Source: Bacteroidia bacterium (GTDB lineage Bacteria > Bacteroidota > Bacteroidia > AKYH767-A > OLB10). From it: 40,147 nucleotides of DNA. Below, one piece after another: positions 8,859-16,277 of this stretch. The notes beneath the pieces are model-generated. The model was given only the letters and a program-made list of their open reading frames with translations, was not told the origin of the DNA and made no database searches. Location: positions 1 to 40,147 of the forward strand of contig JAEUTI010000035.1 of assembly GCA_016788065.1 (NCBI GenBank), given 5' to 3'. Both the position numbers and the translations under genes were made by a program. Each line of letters opens with the position of its first letter. The stretch's first letter is position 1.

Positions 8859-9581
8859 TTACTTAATTATCCGCATTACTTCTCTATTAGCCAACTTTAC
8901 CAAGTTCAAGTCCTTGTCTGGAACCAGTTTAGGGATTAAAAATAATTTTTCGTCAATTACTTCTGAATTTATCGCCACCAATGTCATGGTTATGCTCATA
9001 ATTCCCTCTGTTGTCTTTACAATTTTTACTGGAAGCGCTTTAGAGATTTTTAAAAAGTCGGCCCAACCGTCATAGGTATGTTTTGAAAACAATGCTGGAT
9101 CAACCAGGAGCTTTGTTGGGTCGAAATAGTAGTCATATGTCCCACTTTTCCATTTGACGCTCACGATGCTGCAAGAAATCCCATCAATATTAACTCTGGT
9201 GTTAAGCAATTGAATAGCCGGCATAACACCTGTATAAGTGAATTCTAGATCTATTGATGCGTCAGTAACGGTGCAAATGCCTGCAGCTTCCCCGTCTTGC
9301 ATAGCATAGATTTTATTCGCCTCAGCATTGTATATTGACCACGACTTTGGATTGTTGTTAGTCACGGTGAAATAGTTGCCTTGCTTATAAGAAATCGCAA
9401 TTGTGTCGGAATAAGTACCTTCTTGTATCATTTTGTCAAGAAGAATTTCTTTGGTCATTCCCATTTTTTTCATATTCTCAGCAAGTTCAAAGTCCGAAAC
9501 GTAATAAAGTGTCCCTTCAAATGATTGCCCATAAAGTAGTCCTGTCCAAAGAAGGATGATTGTCGTAAATATTTTAGTCAT
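8859..9581 (-). CDS. Exported DUF4412/GLPGLI-like protein, paralogue of the gene at 7196
   Basis: The 240-residue product starts MTKIFTTIILLWTGLLYGQ, a signal peptide, followed by SFEGTLYYVSDFEL. It resembles the product at 7196 along its length: the same MTK start, the FEG strand, a Cys in DGISCSIVSVKWKSGTYDYYFDP, then FSKHTYDGWADFLKISKALPVKI and LFLIPKLVP. It is about 30 residues longer at the C-terminus. The M-K-K-M-G-M-T-K-E helix at residues 36-60 corresponds to the region NPQMTDQQLASMMG in the paralogue. The pair probably arose by duplication. The gene has its own well-formed promoter just upstream. The biochemical role is unknown. Confidence 0.78.
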   Translation of the reverse strand: MTKIFTTIILLWTGLLYGQSFEGTLYYVSDFELAENMKKMGMTKEILLDKMIQEGTYSDTIAISYKQGNYFTVTNNNPKSWSIYNAEANKIYAMQDGEAAGICTVTDASIDLEFTYTGVMPAIQLLNTRVNIDGISCSIVSVKWKSGTYDYYFDPTKLLVDPALFSKHTYDGWADFLKISKALPVKIVKTTEGIMSITMTLVAINSEVIDEKLFLIPKLVPDKDLNLVKLANREVMRIIK

Positions 9582-9596
9582 AATAGTCTTTTATTG

Positions 9597-9626
9597 CAAA
9601 AATAACAAAGAACTTAATTTACCAAA
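9597..9626 (-). promoter_or_regulatory. Bacteroidota-type promoter of the DUF4412-like gene
   Basis: On the minus strand TTTG is followed after exactly 18 bases by TATTTTTG. Both boxes match the Bacteroidota consensus (TTTG and TAnnTTTG) perfectly. The start codon lies 15 bases beyond the -7 box, which implies a very short leader of about ten bases. Confidence 0.65.
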
Positions 9627-9688
9627 CAATAATCTAAGCTTAAACGGTTATCATGCGAATATGCCCTGCGTAAATTAAACCGGTTAAT

Positions 9689-10258
9689 TTAGTTTTTCAA
9701 AACTTTTCCTGTCTTATACAGACCATTTTTGTCTCGCACTTCGTAAAGATATAAACCCTTTGCAAGTTGTTCAGTGTTTAAAGAAACAGAGTTTGTAAAG
9801 TTCTGTTGCAATATTTTTCTTGAGGCGATGTCGAATAAAATTATTTCTGATTGTATATTATTTTCATTAGTGACTTCTATTTTGTTGTTAAAAGGATTTG
9901 GATAAACAGTTACTTTTTCAACAGCTTCAGTAGTTTCAATAACGTTTGTTGTTTGCTGAAAAACCAAACAACTCATACAAACACTTCCCGAATCATTAAC
10001 AACCAGATATTCACAGGGAATTGAACAAAGGTCAAAAAATAATGTATCTCCATTAAAATGATTTATTATCGCACAACCAAATGGACTAATTATAGAATTG
10101 GATCCGATACAATTTTGCGGGTATTGAACTGCCCAGATTCCGTTGCAACCACTCGTAGGGGGAATTAAATAATATGTATTAGGTGAATAAACTATTTGAG
10201 CTTGAATTTCTGTAGTAAAAAGAACAGAAAAGATAAGGAGAAATTGAAGTTTTTTCAT
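9689..10258 (-). CDS. Small secreted protein with T9SS sorting domain
   Basis: The ATG chosen here gives 189 residues and a clean signal peptide (MKKLQFLLIFSVLFTTEIQAQ). An in-frame TTG six bases upstream is possible but less likely. The mature part is a short Cys-rich domain (residues about 22-105; CNGIWAVQYPQNCIG, FDLCSIPCEYLVV, SVCMSCLVF) with six or more Cys, so disulfide bonds are likely. The last about 75 residues are a T9SS type A domain (VYPNPFNNKIEV… ending KTGKVLKN). That domain is strikingly close to the one on the SBBP protein at 16278: both share LQQxFTNSVSLNTxQ and the pattern KGxYxYEVRxKNG. Nothing indicates an enzyme; it is a T9SS cargo of unknown function. Confidence 0.8.
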   Translation of the reverse strand: MKKLQFLLIFSVLFTTEIQAQIVYSPNTYYLIPPTSGCNGIWAVQYPQNCIGSNSIISPFGCAIINHFNGDTLFFDLCSIPCEYLVVNDSGSVCMSCLVFQQTTNVIETTEAVEKVTVYPNPFNNKIEVTNENNIQSEIILFDIASRKILQQNFTNSVSLNTEQLAKGLYLYEVRDKNGLYKTGKVLKN

Positions 10259-10310
10259 GGCCAAATTATTTGAATTAGCACTAATGTTTGTTCTGTGCGT
10301 TAAAAAGGCT

Positions 10311-10450
10311 GCTAACGATCCGCTCGGTGCCTAAGGACGGGTTCAGAGTCGAAAGATAAAGATTTTCATTTTAATTTCCAAATAGGAACTGAACTCACAT
10401 ACCATTCTTCAAATGCCAGGCTGGTGGCTAAATACCCTTCACCTGCAAGA
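10311..10450. repeat. Palindromic intergenic element, family 1, copy 1
   Basis: It begins GCTAACGATCCG and holds the family core CGGGTTCAGAGTCGAAAGAT (10338 onward). The right part (GCCAGGCTGGTGGCTAA) is a loose inverted counterpart of the left part (GGTGCCTAAGG). The copy at 16132 shares GCTAACGATCCG at its left end and CCAGGCT near its right end. It lies directly 3' of the minus-strand lipoprotein gene at 10454. The shape resembles an integron attC site, but the match to attC consensus boxes is loose. Confidence 0.55.
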
Positions 10451-10453
10451 GGT

Positions 10454-10843
10454 TTAATCATAAGGATGACGATCTAACATCAGTTGAACCTTATATTTTG
10501 ATAAGGCATCGACAAATTGAGATTTGCTCAATGGTCCAAGAACCAATTTTGAATGATGAACAATCAACCAATAATAAATCGAGTCCCTGCCATAAAAATA
10601 TTGAGTATTTGTGTACATTATATTATCTGACTTTAGTGGCTGCTGGCAAGCGATAATAAAATCTTCGTCATAGTTATAACTTATGACATTTGCTGGAATT
10701 TCTCTTCCTGTGGATGAATATGAAAGAATATCTACCATTTCAGCTCCTTCTTCGCGTAAAAAATAACCTCCACTTAGATCTCTCGTTCGGTCAGAACATG
10801 TCGAAAAAGAAAATGCTAAAAGAAGAAATAATAATTTACGCAT
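10454..10843 (-). CDS. Small lipoprotein, possibly DUF3997-like
   Basis: The 129-residue product begins MRKLLFLLLAFSFSTCSD, a lipoprotein signal with Cys16 as the likely lipidated residue. The mature part has the order LSGGYFLREEG, then a Tyr-Asp containing strand YNYDEDFIIACQQP, then YYWLIVHHSKLVLGPLSKSQFVDAL. That order (GGY…, YD-x-x-FI…Q, YW-I…GPL…F) is reminiscent of the small DUF3997 lipoprotein group, but this is by memory only. No catalytic motif is visible. A palindromic repeat element follows the stop codon and another (10990-11150) lies upstream of the start, so the gene stands alone between two repeats like a cassette. Confidence 0.72.
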   Translation of the reverse strand: MRKLLFLLLAFSFSTCSDRTRDLSGGYFLREEGAEMVDILSYSSTGREIPANVISYNYDEDFIIACQQPLKSDNIMYTNTQYFYGRDSIYYWLIVHHSKLVLGPLSKSQFVDALSKYKVQLMLDRHPYD

Positions 10844-10989
10844 ACTTTTTGGTTCTTGTTATTGTTAATATTCTTACGATAGGCACAGCTCAGAATTGGA
10901 GTCTGAGATCATTCAGCTTTCTGCGATGTACCTAAGTATGAAAGTGTCAGATTGCTGATTCTTTTGTCAATGACATTAACTTTGGTAAA

Positions 10990-11150
10990 GTTAGGCATAT
11001 CGTTTCGGGCATTGACGCAAAGCGGGTTTTGAGACGAAAGATACAGATTTCCTCTTTACGTTCCAAATGGAGTTAAAAACACATTCACAAACTCATATAA
11101 TCAACCTTGGGGCACAAGGACTTTAATGCTAATACCAATTATCGCTTAAC
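10990..11150. repeat. Palindromic intergenic element, family 1, copy 2
   Basis: The core CGGGTTTTGAGACGAAAGAT at 11023 is followed by ACAGATTTCC and TTCCAAATGGAG, aligning with the cores at 10338 and 16159. It lies directly 3' of the minus-strand propeller gene at 11179. The outer arms are less alike than in the other two copies, so the ends given are approximate. Confidence 0.5.
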
Positions 11151-11178
11151 AAGTGCTTTTTTATATGTCCCCACATTC

Positions 11179-12492
11179 TTAATCAACTATTATTCTTCCA
11201 AAATAACTCTTAATACCATTACTTAAGATGATGCAATAAACCCCGGATGTTTTTCCAATTAAATCTAAATTTATTTTATTATGATTTGTTTGAATTATAC
11301 TTTCTTCTACGGTTTTTCCTAAAATATTGCATAATTTAAACATAATGAAATTCTCATTTTTAAATTCTAATGGTAATGTTATTTCACACTTTTCCAAACA
11401 TGGATTGGGTTGAATTATAAGTTGATTGTCTAATTCATTATTTTCAGAATATCCAACAATTCCCCCATTTGTGGTTTTAAGAACCAAATTGTCGAAATTG
11501 AACGAAGCCATTCTTGCATAAATAAATCCTAAAGAATCATTAATCATTTTGACAAATAAAGGATTACAATTACCAGGAATATTTTGTTGATTCCAATTGT
11601 CACCACCATCATTTGTTTTATAAACAGAGCCAGAAGCAATAACGAATATCTGATTATTGTCAACAATAGAAATGGAAGTACAAATATTAAATGGTGTACT
11701 CAATAAGGTCCAATTTAATCCCGCATCATTAGTCTTGTAAAGCCCCGTGTCGGAAGCTAAAAATCCAAGCGAATCTGTATGAAATGAAATATCGTAAAAT
11801 GTTCTGTTAGTATCTTGTAAAGCTATTGACCATGTCTCTCCTCCATCTGGAGACATTAATATTTTATGATACCCGGAAAATGGAAAATCTCCAGCCATTA
11901 TGTAACCAAAATCATTTTGAGTAAAAAACATTTTGGGATACCAGCAAGAAGTAAAATTGATATTATCAACCATATGAATTGTGTCATTAATATATTTATA
12001 AAGAATCCCATTATTACTAATAGCAAATCCTGAATCAGCATTTGTAAAAAACAAATCTTCAACTATAGGGCTACTTGTAGAAAATGAAATCTGATTCCAT
12101 GATGATCCGGCATCAAGTGTTTTAGAAAATGAATATATACCTCCACTATTGACTAAACTTAAAAAGCCAACATTATTATTTACAAATGTCAGGTCAAATA
12201 TTTTTGAACCACCCCCGGTATTCTGATAATTCAAGATATTTGTCCAGCTAGAGAATGAATCCGAAGTTCGGTATATATTATATCCAGAATTTGAGCTTGG
12301 TGAACAATTTGGAAAATTAAAAAAATAATAGGCAGTGTCGCTACCTGTGAATACAGGTGTAGTCTGATAAGGAAATGGCAGAGTACATTGATTAAAAGAG
12401 TACAATGTATCAATAATAACCCATTGACCCTGAGCGGTCGTGATTGTGAATCCAAATCCTGTTAAAATAATTGCCAAAAGTTTTGATTTCAT
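11179..12492 (-). CDS. Secreted sortilin/YCF48-like propeller protein with T9SS sorting domain
   Basis: The 437-residue product begins with a signal peptide (MKSKLLAIILTGFGFTITTAQGQ). Residues about 24-350 contain propeller-blade motifs SPDGGETW, TNDAGLNW, TNDGGDNW and TLDAGSSW. The motifs are separated by F-x-x-x-x-x-G-F/Y strands (SLGFLASDTGLYKTN, LGFIYARM), typical of YCF48-like/BNR repeats. The C-terminal about 80 residues are a T9SS type A domain (IIQPNPCLEKCEITLPL, LCNILGKTVEES, TSGVYCIILSNG, ending GRIIVD). The protein should be exported by T9SS to the cell surface or medium. It shares architecture with the gene at 13258, which is on the opposite strand, but the repeats are not closely similar. 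The ligand is unknown. Confidence 0.85.
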   Translation of the reverse strand: MKSKLLAIILTGFGFTITTAQGQWVIIDTLYSFNQCTLPFPYQTTPVFTGSDTAYYFFNFPNCSPSSNSGYNIYRTSDSFSSWTNILNYQNTGGGSKIFDLTFVNNNVGFLSLVNSGGIYSFSKTLDAGSSWNQISFSTSSPIVEDLFFTNADSGFAISNNGILYKYINDTIHMVDNINFTSCWYPKMFFTQNDFGYIMAGDFPFSGYHKILMSPDGGETWSIALQDTNRTFYDISFHTDSLGFLASDTGLYKTNDAGLNWTLLSTPFNICTSISIVDNNQIFVIASGSVYKTNDGGDNWNQQNIPGNCNPLFVKMINDSLGFIYARMASFNFDNLVLKTTNGGIVGYSENNELDNQLIIQPNPCLEKCEITLPLEFKNENFIMFKLCNILGKTVEESIIQTNHNKINLDLIGKTSGVYCIILSNGIKSYFGRIIVD

Positions 12493-13257
12493 ATAAAGTA
12501 ATGTTTACAATTGACCACTTTGAATACAATGATGCAACTGCTGGGTTTCGCATAACGTTTTTTATTCACTAAAAGCATTTATTTTTGTGCAACTTATAAT
12601 TTTTAATAATACAGAGTCAGCTTGGCGAGCATTCACTATGGCCACTGAAAAGTACAAAAGATTTCTTTCTTAAACAAAACCGAACCAATGTACAAAACAG
12701 CTCCGTTGGCGCTGACTGCCTGTCATACCGAACCGGGCACCTTTTGTACCTCTCTCTTTGTGACAGCTACAAACCAATTCTTGCAGTGGTGGCTGTCATC
12801 TCGCAACAATTTTAAGTCCAAATGTTAGTACTAAAATCACTTATTGAGAAGTGTAACCTGATTGATAATCCAAGAACGGATACGTTGAATATTACTTGCC
12901 TGGTCAATGATGACACGTAGAGCCCAATAGTTGAACCAGCTGTCATTATGAAATTACCAAAAAAGGTTAAGGTAACAGCCGTAACCTAAACGGAGTTCCC
13001 GTGCAGGTATCTGCTGGTGGATGCCGAATCGCAATTTGGGATAACCAGATGCCCTTCGTCAACTAGCGACATTCGATTGATTTTCAATCAAATGCCTCCA
13101 TTTTAACAAGCTCCAAAATTACCAGCATCGGATGACCTTTGGGGCAAAGCATAATCATGCATCCTTATTTGCCAATTTCCTGGCATATTTGTTTTCCGGT
13201 AACACAATTTAATCGTCATTCAATAATTATTTTGTATTTTAGAACCAAATTGCAGAA
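12493..13257. other. Long intergenic space between divergent propeller genes
   Basis: These 765 bases separate two divergently transcribed secreted-protein genes, so both promoters should lie here. The part 12626-12688 is a family 2 repeat. The part 12700-13080 is less AT-rich, and in one minus-strand frame a short Leu/Arg-rich stretch (GIHQQIPARELRLG) is readable before stops. It may be the remnant of a small lost gene, but I could not identify it. No intact gene is visible. Confidence 0.5.
12626..12688. repeat. Dispersed intergenic repeat, family 2, copy 2
   Basis: It shares the ordered blocks CGAGCAT, GAAAAGTACAAAAGATT, TTTCTTAAACAAA and CCGAACCAA with the stretch at 4575. Both are non-coding and lie between genes for secreted propeller proteins. 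Confidence 0.6.
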
Positions 13258-15294
13258 ATGAATTATTTCAAAGGATTGTATCTACAAATGATAAGACAAT
13301 TTTGGCTTATATGCTTATTTTTATCGCTTGCTTCAAATCTAAAAGGGCAGTGGATAAATACAAATGGACCTTCTGGAGCTTTTGTTTCCTGTTTTGCAAA
13401 ATCTGATTCATTTATTTTTGCAGGAACACATAATGGAAATGGAATCTTTGCTTCAAATGATAGTGGCAACACATGGTTAGATATTAGCAATGGCTTATCT
13501 AACAAATTTATTTCCTCCCTTGCTGCCGATAATCAATATTTATATGCAGGTACTTTAGGAAGTGGCATATACATGTCTTTTGATTCAGGAAACTCCTGGA
13601 ATACCGTCAATATGGGTCTGACGAATATGTATGTCTATAGCTTGGTTATTATGGATAGTTTAGTTTTTGCAAGCACAGCACAATCGGGTCTATTTGTTTC
13701 AACTAATCATGGTTCAACCTGGACCCCATCTGGCACGGGATTGAATGGCAGCTATGTATACTCCTTATGTGTGGTTGATACAACAATATTTGCTGGAACA
13801 AGTAATGGGGTTTTCACTTCTACAGATTATGGAAATACTTGGTCAGCAATGAGCAATGGGCTTCCCGTAAATTCCCCGGTGCGTTCAATCACTTTCAATG
13901 GAACTAATTTATACTTAATAACTTCTTATGATTTATTTATTTTCAACTCCAATTTAAATTCCTGGATCAATACAACAAATGGATCGATATTGTCTTTAAA
14001 AGCACTGGGATTTTGCAATTCCTATTTGTACCTATCCACAAATTATGGAATTTACAAATCTCCGGATAACGGTGTAACCTGGAATCCTTCAGGTAACGGA
14101 ATTGCAGATCCGTTAAATAATGCTTTCCTGTCCATTGACTCTACCATAATTGCCGCATCATCTACCAAAGGAGTTTACAGGTCCGATGATAATGGTAATA
14201 GCTGGAGTATTTCAAATAATCATATGAGTTGTCCTATTAATTCAATGGCTGTAATTGGAACGAAATTTTTTGCGGCTACCGATCATGGACTTTTTTCAAC
14301 ATCCGATTCCGGTGCAGTTTGGGAATCTATCGATAATGGGATTGGACTTAAAATAAATAATGTTGTGGTTTCCGGTAACAATCTGCTTGTAAGTACAAAT
14401 GCAGGCATATATGTTTCTTCCAACAATGGCACTTCATGGTCGCACCCGGTGTCAAATTTAACAAGAAATTTGGATGTGAATGGCAATTTTGTTTTTGCGG
14501 CAACTAACGATGGTGTCAAAATTTCTTCTGATTTTGGAATAACCTGGAACTCCACATCCTCACCTCTTGATGTGAATTCGATAGGTGTGAGTGGTACAAA
14601 TCTATTTATTAATATTTGGGGTGGCGGCATATATCGATCAACTGATAATGGAAATTCCTGGTCATTTTTGAATACAGGATTATCCTTGATTTCTGCTTAC
14701 AGGTTTACAGGAAACGGAACTCATGTGTTTGCAGTTGGTATTGATGCCAAGGTTTCAAATGATAATGGAAACACATGGAATTTGGTGAGTAATATTCCCG
14801 CTACCAATATTTATTCAATTCACTATATCGGATCAAATTTGTATTGCTGTGCTGACAATGATGTTTTTTTATCAACCGACAATGGTTTGAACTGGGTTTC
14901 TACCGGAGGTGGAATTACCACTTTTCCTGTTCAACGAATATCCTCAGTAGCTGAAATAGGAGCCGTTTTATTTGCCGGCACATCCAAAGGTGTATTTCTA
15001 AACACTACTTTTTTAACCTACCTACAAGAATCAACAAACGCAGCCAATTTTTTTGAAGTGTTTCCGAATCCTGCAAATCAATCAGAAAATATTCTAATTA
15101 AATTCAATAGAACTTTTGAACAAGTCAACTTAAGTGTATATAGTGCAACAGGTCAGCAAATACTTACCAAACAATATTCTGGCTTTAGTATGTTAAATTT
15201 CCAACTGCCTTTACTCAAAAATGGATTGTATTTTATTTCCATTTGGGATGGAACGTATAGATATAATCGCAAGTTAGTTGTTATCAAAGGTTAA
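13258..15294 (+). CDS. Secreted sortilin/YCF48-like propeller protein with T9SS sorting domain
   Basis: The 678-residue product is one of only two supported plus-strand genes here. The first ATG gives an N-terminus with a ten-residue extension. An internal ATG 30 bases on gives a more typical signal peptide (MIRQFWLICLFLSLASNLKG). Residues about 30-590 carry about twelve blade motifs of the type S-x-D-x-G-N-x-W (NDSGNTW, FDSGNSW, DYGNTW, DNGVTW, DNGNSW and others) alternating with FAGT or IYRS strands. Residues from about 598 form a T9SS type A domain (VFPNPANQSENILIKF, YSATGQQIL, NGLYFISIWDG, ending KLVVIKG). Such proteins are exported through T9SS. The binding partner is unknown. It lies 765 bp from the divergent gene at 12492. 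Confidence 0.88.
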   Translation: MNYFKGLYLQMIRQFWLICLFLSLASNLKGQWINTNGPSGAFVSCFAKSDSFIFAGTHNGNGIFASNDSGNTWLDISNGLSNKFISSLAADNQYLYAGTLGSGIYMSFDSGNSWNTVNMGLTNMYVYSLVIMDSLVFASTAQSGLFVSTNHGSTWTPSGTGLNGSYVYSLCVVDTTIFAGTSNGVFTSTDYGNTWSAMSNGLPVNSPVRSITFNGTNLYLITSYDLFIFNSNLNSWINTTNGSILSLKALGFCNSYLYLSTNYGIYKSPDNGVTWNPSGNGIADPLNNAFLSIDSTIIAASSTKGVYRSDDNGNSWSISNNHMSCPINSMAVIGTKFFAATDHGLFSTSDSGAVWESIDNGIGLKINNVVVSGNNLLVSTNAGIYVSSNNGTSWSHPVSNLTRNLDVNGNFVFAATNDGVKISSDFGITWNSTSSPLDVNSIGVSGTNLFINIWGGGIYRSTDNGNSWSFLNTGLSLISAYRFTGNGTHVFAVGIDAKVSNDNGNTWNLVSNIPATNIYSIHYIGSNLYCCADNDVFLSTDNGLNWVSTGGGITTFPVQRISSVAEIGAVLFAGTSKGVFLNTTFLTYLQESTNAANFFEVFPNPANQSENILIKFNRTFEQVNLSVYSATGQQILTKQYSGFSMLNFQLPLLKNGLYFISIWDGTYRYNRKLVVIKG

Positions 15295-15670
15295 AAGTAG
15301 AATTAGATTTTGAAGCTACCTAATGATCAATCAATATTCATTTTTTAGTAAATTTAAACGATGAAACAGAATGACTCGCATTAATAGCTAAACTAATCCT
15401 GAATATATTAATTCTGTATCAATATTTAAATTAAAAGAGTTACTACTCAAAAGATTAAGTGTGCCCCTCGCAATCGATTTTTGGTGCAATATCAAAAAAC
15501 TTGTCGCAGATTTCAACAATTTCATAAATACACACACTACAACGACAAATAGCACTATTAAAATCTAGTGCCTGTATATCGGTATATAATTGTTGTTGAT
15601 GTCACTAAGAAATTAATCTATTTTTATGAGAGCTGTGCAAATGTCACCAGTGTTTGCAGCAGTTAATTTG
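15295..15670. other. Intergenic space at a convergent gene pair, no gene
   Basis: These 376 AT-rich bases lie between the 3' ends of the plus-strand propeller gene and a minus-strand orphan. No strong hairpin with a T-tract is visible. The stretch around 15470-15560 contains CTTGTCGCAGATTTC and ACACACTACAACGAC. It may be a decayed intergenic element, but I cannot pair it with another copy in this window. Confidence 0.4.
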
Positions 15671-16111
15671 TCAATTCAAATAATAGTCTTTAACGTCAGT
15701 CGCCATTTCTTTAACTTTTTTACTCTTGTCTTTTAAGCCCAAGTCAATTATTCTGTTTTTTATCTCTCTTTTGTCAAGCGCCTTCATTATTACTACTGTA
15801 TTAAACCTAGTCCGCCAATTTCTATCTTCAATACCTTTAAATATTAATTCTTCAATTCCAACGATTTTTCCAATCATTGAATTTATTTGTTCACCAACGA
15901 TTGAGTAATACACAACAGTCCAGGAGTTTTGAAGACCTTTAAATAAAATATTAAAAGTGTATTTGTCAATATGTTGGTTTTGCCAAACAGTCTCAACTGC
16001 TCTCAATAGCTTAATTATCTCATCTCTATGCTTAATGTATACATGCTTTAAGTCAGAATTTGGATAATATTCATCGAGCTTCTTCAATTCGCTATTTGCA
16101 TTATAATTCAT
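15671..16111 (-). CDS. Small cytoplasmic protein, possible HEAT-like helical repeats
   Basis: The 146-residue product has no signal peptide or membrane segment and is mostly helical and charged. The C-terminal half (RNWRTRFNTVVIMKALDKREIKNRIIDLGLKDKSKKVKEMATDV) has two helix pairs with the pattern seen in HEAT-like repeats (R-W-R-x-R…; LKDKSKKVKEMA). I recognise no family beyond that. It sits between the convergent propeller gene and a palindromic repeat element. A stand-alone orphan between repeats is typical of cassette genes, where immunity or adaptation functions are common, but nothing in the sequence proves such a role. Confidence 0.68.
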   Translation of the reverse strand: MNYNANSELKKLDEYYPNSDLKHVYIKHRDEIIKLLRAVETVWQNQHIDKYTFNILFKGLQNSWTVVYYSIVGEQINSMIGKIVGIEELIFKGIEDRNWRTRFNTVVIMKALDKREIKNRIIDLGLKDKSKKVKEMATDVKDYYLN

Positions 16112-16131
16112 TGTGTAACTGTAAAATTTCT

Positions 16132-16264
16132 GCTAACGATCCGGCAATTGCCGCAGGCCGGGTTCGGAGACGAAAGATAAACATTTCCAATTTAGGTTTC
16201 AAACGGAGACGGAATCGAATTCCCTTCTAAAATCTCCAGGCTTGCGGCACTTGGCCTGTTATCC
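16132..16264. repeat. Palindromic intergenic element, family 1, copy 3 (attC-like)
   Basis: This is the clearest copy. It opens GCTAACGATCCGG and closes GGCCTGTTATCCGTA. Inside, GCCGCAGGCC (left) pairs with GGCTTGCGGC (right) with one mismatch, and the outer parts (CTAAC, GGCAA; TTGGCC, GTTATC) also pair. The central core CGGGTTCGGAGACGAAAGAT matches the other two copies. The 133-bp length, the terminal AAC/GTT trinucleotides and the imperfect dyad are features of integron attC sites. It starts 13 bases after the stop codon of the minus-strand SBBP gene at 16278, as expected for a cassette. Confidence 0.6.
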
Positions 16265-16277
16265 GTAGTTTTGCTCC

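Noticed and set aside
10259..10264. TTG start for the small T9SS cargo gene
   Set aside because: The ATG six bases downstream gives a canonical signal peptide starting MKK, so the TTG is unlikely.
12900..13080. Small gene on the minus strand around GIHQQIPARELRLG
   Set aside because: The readable stretch is short and broken by stops, and I could not connect it to a known family.
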